From: Micropterus salmoides
Lineage: Eukaryota > Chordata > Actinopteri > Centrarchiformes > Centrarchidae
Assembly: GCF_014851395.1 (NCBI RefSeq)
Contig: NW_024040040.1
Span: forward strand, 22,549,000-22,612,999
Length of the DNA: 64,000 nt
Direction: 5' to 3'
The position numbers and the translations under genes are program-made. The number at the start of each line of letters is the position of its first letter. Position 1 is the first letter of the stretch. Positions 45,501-56,261 of the stretch are shown piece by piece. The notes beneath the pieces were generated by a model. It saw only the letters and a program-made list of their open reading frames with translations. It did no database searches and had not been told where the DNA came from.

Positions 45501-46875
45501 TGCATGGACACAGAACTGCGGTATAGGGAGAAGCACACGGTCAGCTGGCTGCCGCTAAATCTGGAGTGCACTCGTATTCAATTCTGTATGGTAAATTCAG
45601 TTTTAACGGAGCAGAGCGAGCTGACAGGCAGAGTTAGAGACTTTTTCTGTCCGTTTCTCTCTTTACAAAGACGCATGTTGCAGTCAGAGTCTTCTCTGAA
45701 GAGGGCAATGAGTCTCAGCAGTACCCGATGCGAGCACACAACACAATTTATCAAATTACACAACGGATATACAGTATGAAAATAAGATTGATTGGATTAT
45801 ACTCACAGGAAGTATAAAACCTGTTACATGCATAACACAGTAATGTCAGGGAAATTACTTTACTTAGATTTAAGTACTGCAGTTGTACATTTGAAATACC
45901 TTCCTACCTTTCTGATAGGAAGCCTTCTTGAGGTGGTATAAAACATTTCTTCTTATATTCTGATTTGAGTTGTGGACAACTATGACCACATGAATTAAAA
46001 AAATTAAACATTTCACTGCCCAAGTCAGCTATAACACAAGTCTTGTTCATTAGACTACATGCTGTACAGTATTTGTGGACAGATTTTGTCCCAGGATTTA
46101 TTATGCATTTCTTCTTCTTCGTTGCATGATTTAGAATAATAAGGTGAGAAATGGGTCTATTCTGAGTTCATCCTGCACTGCAGCAGCTAATAAAGTCCAT
46201 TTAATCCCAAAAACGCTTTTCTTTTAGGCAGGCTGGAGCAGAAAACAACTCACCTTTCTCAAGTTGTACAGTAATGTCACATGTGTATGAAGGTGGATCA
46301 AACAAGCTAATCTTAAATGTCAAAGTAGAGAGGAGCCTAGTAGGCCTATTTATTTTCATTCATTACACAATATGATCAAGCTATGGGCATCTTTTTCTTC
46401 TGTTCTCTACTTGTTATAGTTACACAGTATTAGGGGTGTGGGCTGTATTAAAAGTATCCACTGTTCTCCCATGCTCTAACACACAGTAACGATGAAATGT
46501 GTGCTGTTCTCACATTCTTCCTCTGTATGTACACATAAACAACAAGGCAGGGAAATATAAAAGGAATTTATTTTATTGTTTGGGTACATTATTGTTCAGT
46601 GTACATGCTCACATCTGAAACAAACTTTACGTGCTTGATAACTCTCCCACCCCGCAGACATCTACACACCAATACCGATTTATATTCATAGCGGCAAGTG
46701 CTATGTAGCTCCACATAGGGGACACAGGAAGTGACATATAACACCTTCATGCGGCGTCATAACCGCGTAAAATTCACAGCCGCACCGGCAGAGCTCCAGA
46801 ATATGCAACTCGGCCGGCTCACGCGCGGACGCGCTACAAGTGCGAGGGCCCGCCCAACGCTGCTTGCAGCTTTAA
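42540..46875 (+). repeat. Truncated head fragment plus megarepeat unit R4
   Basis: 42540-42836 is the first part of a first monomer, cut at GCCATTTTGAA and joined to a partial head (GTGCGAGGTCCC). R4 proper follows with a full head at 42876, four monomers (about 42960-44895), the AT insert, the octamer at 45265, the middle segment and the tail. R4 has many 1-bp deletions compared with other units. Confidence 0.85.
43530..44481 (-). promoter_or_regulatory. Three CTCF-like motifs, unit R4
   Basis: The 19-mer starts in plus coordinates at 43530, 43997 and 44463, on the minus strand. The first and last have a changed base just outside or at the motif edge. Confidence 0.5.
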
Positions 46876-46925
46876 TTTTTTGTTGTTTGTTTAAATTTTT
46901 TGTATGTATTTGTTTTTCTTTAAGC

Positions 46926-49900
46926 ATGTTACCTTTCGGGATAGTTGAATTTATAAATGGTTGGGGATTGGCAGTTATACCGACCAAATGGTTTGTCGGG
47001 CCTGAGGAGGATGAATGCTACTGGCCACCAACAAGGATGAACATGGCAAAGGCGGTCATAGAGCAACAGGACCCTCACACTGACTGGGCGACATACAAGT
47101 TGACTGTCAAGAGAAAAGTCGGTAATGTGTCTATTTGTATGAGATTATTTGACATGTTGAGTTCACTGTTGGTTCGGTTTAAATTAGCTCTGAATTAAAC
47201 TAATTGCCACTCATTTGTCTGTCTCCAAAGCTACGTATGAAATTGCCCGCAGAAAATTAGCAACCGAGTACCAACCGAGTCCGATTCTACAGTGAAGACT
47301 GGAAGGGGGAAGCGCAAAAAGAGGTGAGGCTATTGATTTTGAACTACTGCTTCTAAATGGATGATGAAAATTTGAATTTCCCAATGACACAGGAAGGAAA
47401 AGTTTTGTTAAGTGTATTTGACTCAAAGCTGTCAAAACATGGGAGGTAGACAGCAGATACACAATTAACCAACAAATAATAAAAAAAAATGCTTTAACTC
47501 ATTGATTGGGCTTGTATATTATACATTTCTAGGCAAGTGATTTTGTCCAGTGAGGATGAGGATGATGACAATTGGTCCGGCAGCCAAATCAGGCCTACAC
47601 CTCCATCCACCCTCAGGTAATCACCTCTACACTGTTAAATGTTTTACCATTTAGTGATGAGTTTCCTTAGGTTGGATGGTTAGATTCTTTGGCTTTTTTT
47701 GTGTAAGTTTGTGGTCTTTGAACAGTGTTTAACAAAACGCATATTTTTTTGCTTAGAAAGAAAGAAACCAAGATGATCATGAATGAAGTTTTCAGCTTCA
47801 TAAACTAGAATAAATCACTAATCTTATTCCTGGACAGAAGTGATTAGAAGATCTGGACCTGTTTATTCTTATTATAACTGTTTCCAGTAGACACAAAATG
47901 TTGAATTGGCTCAACTACAATTGTTACAGAATAGTGACACATCTCCAGAAAACAATAAGTTGACTCAACTAAACTATTTTTTTTTTTTTTTTGTATTACA
48001 GACAACATATTTTTCAGTTTGTAATGTTATTTACAAAAGTTGAGTCAAAAGAAAAAGTTGGGGAAAATTAGTACTAAGATTTTTTTTGTTGTTGCACAAG
48101 ATTTTTACAGTGTGAATTTTTGTACGGTGTAGATCTGTGCTGACACCTCCACTGCCTCCATCAAGATCTTCACCTCCACTGCCTCCATCACTCAGATCTT
48201 CACCTCCACTGCCTCCATCCAGATCTTCACCTCCACTGCCTCCATCACTCAGATCTTCACTTCCACTGCCTCCATCTACACCCCGATCTTCACTTCCACT
48301 GCCTCCATCTACTAGGCCGACACCTCCACCACCTCCGGGTACCCTTAGATGGCCAGTGTTTCAACCCATTACCATGTCACCAGAAACCCCTCAAAGACAA
48401 ATCAGGGACAACATGTTTGTTCGCATCTTAACACTGCTTGAGGAGATGAAAGAGACACAAAAAATCCAGGGGAGGATACTACAAACGCTTCTACAACAGC
48501 GTGGCAACATTAGCACCACCATCTCTTCTATCCCAGAGGGTTTCCCCCTAAAGACAGTTAGGGATGTGGAAATCATGGAAGAAAAACTGGCAAACCCGAA
48601 CTTCATGTCCGAACTGGTATGTTTGTCTAGGGTAATTTTATTGGGGGCTTGCTGTGAATTTGATCTGAAATGATGTTTTATTAACAAAGTTTGGGAGAAG
48701 CACATTCAGATAATTAACACGGGTGGAGAGCACTCAGCAATCATGATTAAAACGTGTATATATAGACTCAGCAGTCTCACCTCATTTCTCCGACAGTTTA
48801 GCAGCGTCCCTCCACCACCCCTTCTCCACCCTTCTAGTCCTAAATCACCTGACATACAGGAGGGGAGTACTCTGGGTTCGGGCCGAATTCTGAGCTCGGA
48901 GCCCTCCCCCCGGACAGCACGCCAAATACACATTATACTTTATTCCCTTTAATTGTATGTAAGTGTGAACTCGTGAAACTTCTCAAGTGTGTTCACACTA
49001 GGGTTGGAACAGTATACAAAAATCACGGTTCGGTACAATGGAGGAAAAAGCAAAACAAAAATTTACAAGCCATTGTTTTTTTATTTGGCATGCCTCAGGC
49101 TATATCACCAAAGTAAAACAAATGTCTTAAACCTTGTATTTTTTAAATAAGTTTTATTAATAAAGGCATAGAACCAGTCTATTTGTAGTACATTGACAAT
49201 ATTACATAATTATTTTTTTAATTAAAATGTAGTTCATTAATTAATGTAGAATGTGCATCTTAAAATAAACAGATTTATGATCTGTTTGAGGACAAGAAAT
49301 GAAAACCAATGCAGTATTGTGAAAGTCCAAAAGATGGCATATTTTAAACAGCTTGTGTGTGAGTTTGGTTGGGTGACAGTTGTAGGTCACAGTTTGACAA
49401 AAGGACAATGTTGTGTTATTATTACGAGTGTACCAGATATAAGTAAACACTTTGCAGTTTGAATGATGTCCTGTATGAACAAAAGGACAGAGTGTGGTTT
49501 TGTTTCCACTGTTTAATTGACCCGTGCCTCTCTCATACACACACACACACTCCAGCACTGCAATCTTGACATTGCAGCCTGTTCATTATAGAGCGGAGCA
49601 GCAGAGCTACAGATTAGGTGTCCCTAAAGAAAACCGCGTATCTAACAGTAGTTCCGCATTACGTCAATTTGCATGCTAGGGGCTGTTTACACCTGGCCAC
49701 TTCATGCGTTTTCTCAGATCGGATAGCTATCTGATTTATCAAAACGATTCCGTTTACACCTGGTCACATAAATGTGTTTTTGCAAAACGGATATACATCT
49801 GATCTTCAATTCCCACGCTATATGCAGATTTAATGGAGTGTACGTCACAGAAAGCAACAAATATTGCTGCATTTTATTGTTCATCAGCTAATTTTAAAAT

Positions 49901-50885
49901 CAAAGACGGCAATAAGAGAGAGCGGCAACAGCCCTGGTAAGATCATTTTGTTTCTTTTCTCTTAATGAAGATGGTTGTGTTAAGCATCTGCGACTTTCAC
50001 TTTGATTTGTGATAGTTTATGGCAGGTTTTTCAGGTGTAAACAGCCCCTTATTTATTTTTATACCGTGTATTCTCTGTTTATTCATGCACCGAACCGTTA
50101 TGCCCGTATCGTTTCAGTTCAATATGAATACATGTACTGTTCCACCCCTAGCTCACACCCATGCTTCTGGCAGCTCTTTCATGTTGAGTAGTTTACTCCA
50201 TTGAGCAATATACTGTAGATAAATTTGCTTTGTATGTCCTTTGTTCCCCCTCAGGTTGCAGCTGTGACTGACATATGGGGGGCGACTGTTGATGAGGCCA
50301 CAAAAAGGATGATGACCTTCCTCCTAGACCATGGCCTATCCAGGCAGTATAACTTTGTGGGCCGAAATGAGAAGAGAGAGTTCAAGGCCTTAAAACTGTA
50401 TGAAGTAATATATGGTAGGTGTCCATGTGGATAATGTTTTAAGTTGTATTGATAATATAGTGTCACAATAACCTAACGTTATAAACATGTCAATTTTTTT
50501 AAATATTGTGAATGGAGCATGTGTTGTCCTGGCTGAGCATTGTGTTCTCACATTTCTCTCAGTTGCTTAGCTTGAGTGTTCAAGAGAATGTGTGTATTTC
50601 TAATAATAATCTTAGTTTATATAGCGCTTTTCTTAACATAGTTGTCTTTACAGTCCTGGCTAAGAGTTATGTTGGCACATATTAAGTAAGTGAGCGTTAT
50701 ATTTGTTTCTTGAAGGAGGCTTAAAGAAAAACGCCATGACCAGCCAAATCCGTAAAGATGCCGAGAAGGCGGTCTCCAAGTGGCTCATCGGTGCTAGAGA
50801 CCGGGGGGGTAATAGACAGGCCCGACAAGCAACCCCTCAACAAAGACTTCAGGCTTCAGGCTCATTTGAGGTGGAAAGAAACTAA
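46926..50885 (+). CDS. DUF4806-domain protein gene, six coding exons, frameshift in exon 2
   Basis: Coding exons with GT-AG borders: 46926-47121, 47231-47323, 47533-47616, 48133-48616, 50255-50414 and 50716-50885 (TAA). Exon 1 reads FGIVEFINGWGLAVIPTKWF then CYWPP, a domain usual at the start of these proteins. Exons 2-3 are basic then acidic. Exon 4 has Pro-rich repeats, a coiled coil (FVRILTLLEEMKETQKIQG) and the start of DUF4806 (FPLKTVRDVEIMEEKLANP). Exon 5 completes it (MMTFLLDHGLSRQYNFVG). Function is unknown; such proteins are abundant in fish and other animals, partly in mobile DNA. All exon phases fit only if the 11-bp duplication in exon 2 (AACCGAGT at 47262 and 47273) is discounted, so this allele is frameshifted; the protein would otherwise be about 390 residues. 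A splice acceptor abuts the ATG (TTTCTTTAAG|C), implying an upstream non-coding exon. Confidence 0.82.
48145..48330 (+). repeat. Coding minisatellite, Pro-rich, in exon 4
   Basis: Six or seven copies of a 27- to 36-bp unit built on CCACTGCCTCCATC and AGATCTTCA, encoding (L)RSSPPLPPS repeats. Copies keep the reading frame, so the tract can change length without breaking the protein. Confidence 0.85.
48999..50150. mobile_element. hAT-like non-autonomous transposon in intron 4
   Basis: Inverted ends TAGGGTTGGAACAGTATAC and the complement of ...GTACTGTTCCACCCCTA are flanked by 8-bp direct repeats, GTTCACAC (48991-48998) and GCTCACAC (50151-50158), one mismatch. An 8-bp duplication fits the hAT superfamily. 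1152 bp, no transposase. It carries a second nested element and a short (AC)n tract (49538-49549). Confidence 0.75.
49678..50048. mobile_element. Nested MITE inside the hAT element
   Basis: About 371 bp bounded by GGGGCTGTTTACACCTG and its inverse CAGGTGTAAACAGCCCC. Internal text repeats TTTACACCTGGTCAC-like words. Superfamily not determined. Confidence 0.65.
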
Positions 50886-50944
50886 TTTTGTCTGTGACAG
50901 TGAGGGAACACTGTGCAAAAGCATGTTGTCTTAAATTTTACTTA

Positions 50945-50950
50945 AATAAA
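50945..50950 (+). terminator. Poly(A) signal of the DUF4806 gene
   Basis: AATAAA, 60 bp after the TAA, followed by a T/GT-rich stretch. Confidence 0.6.
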
Positions 50951-50989
50951 AATGTAATTGTATTACTGGTCTCTTTGTTATTGTAGCTT

Positions 50990-51400
50990 GTTTAACCCAA
51001 GGTGTTCGGGTCTGTGGGACCCGTTTTCAATGTTTGCTAAAAGAAAAAGTAACGCTATTTATTAATTCTTCTAACTCAAACTTATTGGCCATGGCTCATT
51101 TTCCGTGAAGAACATAAAAAATAACTTATTTTCAATGACTGCATGGTACACCCTCCTTCACAACTATTACATATGAGGTGTTCGGGTCTACTGGACCCAA
51201 GTGTAATAATTGTTGGTGCTATGAAACTTAAGTGTGTCCTCCTCATTACTGGGCCTGCTGTGTGTGCAAATGTTCTTTCTGCACCTGCTATTACCACACA
51301 AAAAATAACTTTCACCTGTTCTGATTAAGTTGTAAGAAATGAGCAACAATAATGATAAAATCTTGTTTCTATTTTTTTAAATAATTCAAATTTCAGAGGG
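50990..51400. repeat. Possible DNA-transposon relic with GGTGTTCGGGTCT words
   Basis: GGTGTTCGGGTCTGTGGGACCC (near 51001) and GGTGTTCGGGTCTACTGGACCC (near 51178) are direct copies, each holding GGGTC...GACCC palindromes. This resembles ends of common fish elements, but I could not fix boundaries or superfamily. Confidence 0.35.
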
Positions 51401-51679
51401 GTAAATGGCGAATACGAACCATAAATTATGTATACCATTGGTAATATTGAGCTCAAGTAAACATCTGTTAAATATTTTTACATAAATTGTTAAGGCTGTA
51501 TTGATTTAAAAGTCTAATAATGAGAAGAAGAATATTTAATTTGCTGTGTAAACAAAAATACTGACTTTTTACAAGGGCTGACTGTAACCCAAAAGGGTTG
51601 ACCCTAACTGTATGGGCTGACTGTAAAATAAGCCCCAAAATGAATTTTATAGCCCATAATAATAGTGGTTATTAATGGT

Positions 51680-51960
51680 AAGCAGGGACCCATAATCAGC
51701 CCACATGGGGCCCAGCTAGTGTGGGCCCCAGATGGGAGAAACCTGGGTTGCCCATGTGGGTTTTAGCTAGGGCCCATGTGAACCCCACCTTCAGCCCATA
51801 TGGGAGAAACCTGGGTTGCCCATGTGGGTTTTAGCTAGGCCCATGTGAACCCCACCTTCAGCCCATATGGGCCTGCCCACATGGGGCCACCATGGAACCC
51901 CCGGACAAAATTAACTGGGCCCCATCTGGGCAGCCCAAATGGGGCCCACTCACCAGCCCC
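51680..51960. repeat. Minisatellite with CCCATGTGGG words, period about 67 bp
   Basis: Two near-identical 67-68 bp copies begin GGGAGAAACCTGGGTTGCCC near 51734 and 51802, flanked by degenerate copies with GCCCACATGGGGCC and CAGCCCATATGGG. The words are nearly palindromic. No coding role. Confidence 0.8.
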
Positions 51961-52486
51961 AGCCTGCTTCAATAACCTTTAGGCCAGGCAGTAGGATAAT
52001 TAGGCTAAATTTCGGCTATGAAATCACTGAATCTAATGGCTAAAGAGCAGTTAATTCCAGGAACTATAACGATAAAAGCATCCAAACAGACTGACCAGCT
52101 ATAAGCAAAGTCTCACCTTGTGTTAATAAATATGATGGCTAAGATGTGATGGGTTCCTATTGGTTGTTAGCTCTTCTTTTTATTGTTCTCAAAATCGCTT
52201 TAAAAGCGATCCCCAACAATATTGTTCTCAATCTCGTTATAGTTTATCATATTAACGAGAGCAATATTTTTTATATAGTTATCGTTTTTGGTGTGAATGG
52301 CCCTTTATATATGTATTCTTCAGTTATTTAGCTGTATTTTCTGATGTTTTCAAAGTTCAAGGACAATGCTTAAAGTTGTTCCCCAGGTTTTATGAAACTT
52401 TAAGTTTAACTTTAAGTTTAATTTCCAGGGTTTTTTTACATTTATGGTTAATTAATATTATTATTATTTTTTATTGTCATTTTAAG

Positions 52487-54015
52487 GTTGCCGGAAATGT
52501 AGTAGGCAAAAAGTTTTCAAATATGACTCCATAACAGGACGAAGGATAAACGAGGTAAGAAAAATATTTTTCATTAGGCTGTCTGATCATCTCTCCATTG
52601 TCTGTGGCTCATCTGGCATTTCACATATCACAAAATACTGACCATTTAAGCATTGGTAATTTGAGTCCATTTAAGTTCAACTGAAGGCCAAGTGGCCTTG
52701 CCCCAAAAATTATGAAATTCAAAACCTGATTATATGTTTTTGTCTTTCTGTAGGGGCAAGAGGAAGTAAGGGTGAAATGGTTACCTTGCTCTGCATGGTA
52801 AGTACTGCTTTATATTGGTTTATATTGCCTTCATACATGTACTCTTTTTCCACTTTTTACCATCTCATAGGTAGTGGATAAAGGTTGAAATTTATATTGT
52901 AGCACACACAACTTTAAATGTACAGGTGGGTCTCAAAGTTTTGCAACCAAAAAGCAGCGTTGAGAGAATTGTCATGTCCACTAGGTTTTAGGTCCAGCGT
53001 CAATGCAGCCTTCTACCTGGAGATTTTAGAGCATGGTTCCATCTGCTGACGAGCTTTACGCACATGCTGATATCCTTTTCCAGCAGGACTCTGCCCCTGC
53101 CACAGTGCGAAAACTGCTAGTAACTGGGTTGCTTAGCATGGTATTGCTGTGCTTAACTCGTCTCACCTGAACCCCATAGAGAGGACAATGATAGAAACCA
53201 AACCCAACATTAGAGACAACTTCAAGGTCACTATCAAAGCAACATGGGCTTTTATAACACCTCAGCAATGCCATACACTGATGGCCTCCACACCACACCA
53301 CACTGATGCAGGAATTTGTGCAAAAGCAGCCACACCAAGTATAGAGTGTATGCATTAACAATTTTTGATAAGTCAGATTTGTTCATTTATTTTTGAAAGG
53401 TCGACATTTCTGTATTCCTCTTTATTATAATGTAGTGAGTTGATTGATTTTTTTATTTATTTTTATTTTTTTCATGAGCTGTAATCAAGATTAAATCAAC
53501 ACAAATTGCTTCAAATGTTGCACAATATTCTAATTGTAGATCCATAGGGTATATACCAGTATACCAATTGGTATAGGGTGGATTAAATGCAGTGTCAAAT
53601 ATTGTCTACAGGATTTAGCCACTTGCTCTTTTCAGTACTATGCATAATTCCCCCGGTGTAATGTCTATGTAGGAAGTAGACCTTCACCAATATATTGGCA
53701 GAACATCAGTATCGGCCAAGATCATCCTTGTTGACTGATGTCAGCTATTGACTTTCTATGACTTTATCTATGAGAGTGGCTGATGTTTATCTGTTACATT
53801 TCATCAAGCACTATATATGTATAGGTTTTATAAAAACAATGAAATACAAGACCGTACAATATTTTTTGAAAATATTTATGCTGTGAAACTATTGTTAAAA
53901 TGGCTCCTGTTTTTCACTGTTCTAATGTTATATTACTGATACTTACAGTGGAAAAATCTGGGAGGAGACATGGGAGCCGGCCTGCCAGTTCTCACCAGGT
54001 GCCAACCATGTGTAA
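52487..54015 (+). CDS. Small Cys-rich (zinc-ribbon-like) protein, last three exons
   Basis: Exons 52487-52554, 52754-52797 and 53949-54015 (TAA) have good splice sites and compatible phases (68 = 2+66, 44 = 42+2, then T to complete Cys). The protein text includes CRKCSRQKVFKYDS, VRVKWLPCSACGKIW and EETWEPACQFSPGANHV. Two C-x2-C pairs suggest a zinc ribbon or treble clef. AATAAA at 54225-54230 would end the transcript. Upstream exons are not recognised; exons could start within 51.0-52.4 kb or be shared with the DUF4806 gene by alternative splicing. I do not recognise the family. A mariner relic sits in the last intron. Confidence 0.55.
52920..53548 (+). pseudogene. Tc1/mariner transposase relic
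   Basis: The plus strand shows FQQDSAPATVRKLL (the second catalytic Asp region, near 53080) and, after stops, LNPIERTMIETKPN (the third catalytic position, near 53168) followed by ATWAFITPQQCHTLMAS. This is the C-terminal half of a Tc1/mariner transposase. ACAGGTGGGTCTCAAA at 52923 may be a terminal repeat. Several stops and indels make it inactive. Confidence 0.75.
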
Positions 54016-54230
54016 TGTCACACATTGGTCTGTAATTCAATGAGTTAAATACCTGCTATGAGATGTCAAGTTTGCCGTTACGGGCCCAGCCATCCTGCTT
54101 GCGGATGTGACTACTTTAGATGAGGAGGAGCCGCGTTACACACTTTCAATGGTTTCCACCCTAACATGCTGTCATGCTGTTTTTTAATTTATTTTTTAAT
54201 TATGTTTGTTAAAAGCTGTGTTCAAATAAA

Positions 54231-56260
54231 TCGATGTATACCTTTATTTCTGTTTGTCTTTCCATTCACCTTGTGGTTTAGCCAATCATCTGAAGTCTTC
54301 AATGCATCAAATGATATATTGTAATGTGATGCACAAAGTATGTAGGAAGGTGGGACATGTTTTCATTCATATTAATTGACACCATTAAGGAACCGTTGAT
54401 TCCACCAGCTAAACCATACATTTTCTGTATAAACGGTAGCTGAGGTAGGCAGGGGTGGATAAATGAACAGGCTTACCAGGACCAGAGGTCAAGAGGGTCC
54501 ATAAGCCTCTAAAAATTTGAAAGCATGCTTTCTAATTCAGGAAGTTTTCTAAAGGCAAGGCACATGAAACCCTGGCTGCTGCACTGTGGCCTTCCATTGA
54601 CCTTGATGCACTAAATGTGTGTGTTCAAGTCTAGATGGGTAAAAGCAGAAGACTATATTTTTTTACTTTTGTTATTTCAGTCTATATGGGCCAATCTGGG
54701 TTTCTTGTTTATATTTTTAAAACTGTCAATATTCATTTATATGTTATGGTATTTATTTATTTTAATATTTCGGTCTTATTTACGGTGAAATAATACAGTA
54801 TGCTGTAATACAGAACATATGATCCGAGCTAGACGCAAAGACTCCACAATGCAATGCGGGCATTCATTCACAGAATCGGTTGTCATTGGTTGTCACCAGC
54901 AACAACAAGTTGCTCAGCTTTGTACCAGCCGCAATACCAGAGAAAGGACTTTGGTAATACCGATTACCGACCGAAGACTCCGGAAGTGACGTAGTATGTG
55001 CCGCTCGGCGGATAAGAAGATAAAAACTATATATTTGTGCAAAATTGACTTAATTTATTTAATATATGCTTTTTTGAAAATGTTCTAGATTTCTAAGAAA
55101 TGTGTTTTTGCACTATTGTAAAACATTTCTTGAATAAAAAAGATAAAAGAAATACACAGTATTCGTAATATTGATGTTTTTGTCTAACGTTGTATTTGAG
55201 GATTTAAACAATAAAGATGACAATAATAAAATACAGTTTAATATATTTGTCTCATGTATTGTGTGCTCATCGGCCGGCGGCAATCTGCAATGGAATGAAG
55301 CCCATTCACGGCCATAGTTACATAGTTACACGAACATGTCCCCCCACCCCCACCCCGGAATAACTACACATAAGCACTCGCTTTGTGTGGCGCGTCTCTT
55401 ATGGGAGTTGTAGTTTTAAAGTATATTGGTATATTTCTCACAATTAGAAGTTAAAAGTGTAAAATTCTGGATACACCCTGTGTCTTTTTGGGATGGGGAA
55501 CACACTGGTGTTATCAGATTTCAAAAAATTAATCGTTAAATAGGTGAGATAGCTTATTTCCATATTTGACAGTGCTTATACAGTGGGTAAACTTTGGTGA
55601 CCATATCTACATGACAGTAGAGGCCCAGAGCTTTATATATAAATGCTGGTCTATGTGTTTAGCACCTTCTGTTGCTAAATTACAAACTAAGATGGACTGG
55701 GTTCAAGGTTCAGAGGTCAATATTTCAAAGCAGGAGTAATGTATCCTCTTCAGACTGAAATATGTTACTCTTCAGGTTGAGACCTTTCCAACGATGTGTT
55801 TGCTATAGTCCCAGAACAACGTTTTAATTTTTACATATCATGGTTTGCGGATGATCCACTTTGGGTGATAGCCTCCTTTATTGTCCTCAGAGGGATATTT
55901 ACCTTGAGGTCAAATGCTTCACACATAACACGTGACTTATTGTTTTATCATACAACTGACATATACTTACAAAAAAAAAAAACATAAACATAATGATATG
56001 TAGTCAGTCTGAAGCACATCACACAACAACAATCTATTGCTCATCTTTCACAAACAGTGACAAGAGCAACACACAACCATTTGCATTACATCATGAAGCT
56101 ATTACACAACCAGCCTCAAACAACATTATTTAAAGTTTTAATTGAGGTAGGTCCAAATTGTGCTATAGTTTTGAAATGTTAAGTTTAGATTGGGGTACCC
56201 ATATCTTCTGCCAGAGGATAAGAGCTCATACTTGGTATGGAGCTCATACCGCTTCCAAAT
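54231..56260. other. Intergenic, no gene recognised
   Basis: AT-rich DNA with scattered short repeats. 54820-55010 is less AT-rich and holds GTTGTCATTGGTTGTCACC and GGAAGTGACGTAG (ETS/CREB-like), so a promoter is possible but unsupported. A short poly-A run lies at 55970-55982. Confidence 0.5.
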
Positions 56261-56261
56261 C

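Larger units (their letters stand above)
33054..46875. repeat. Right megarepeat array, R1 inverted then R2-R4
   Basis: R1 (33054-36492) is in minus orientation. A 238-bp spacer follows (36493-36730), then R2 36731-39908, R3 39909-42539, a truncated piece 42540-42836 and R4 42837-46875, all in plus orientation. Monomer numbers are about 3, 4, 3 and 4. The array ends GCAGCTTTAA at 46875, only 50 bp before the first coding exon of the DUF4806 gene. Confidence 0.9.

Noticed and set aside
3356..46600. Dozens of repeated 60-73 codon ORFs in the arrays (for example starting MCVWTRYTYH, MYMPTFTHSH, MSEPVKNFVF, MHILELCRCG)
   Set aside because: They recur only because the DNA repeats, occur on both strands over the same monomer, and show no domain or codon pattern. 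They would be false gene calls.
52146..52331. 61-codon hydrophobic plus ORF
   Set aside because: Low-complexity AT-rich DNA; no supporting signal.
56158..56261. First 34 codons of the 408-codon RT ORF as part of the LINE protein
   Set aside because: They do not resemble RT; LINE similarity begins near 56262, so they are flanking DNA read in frame.
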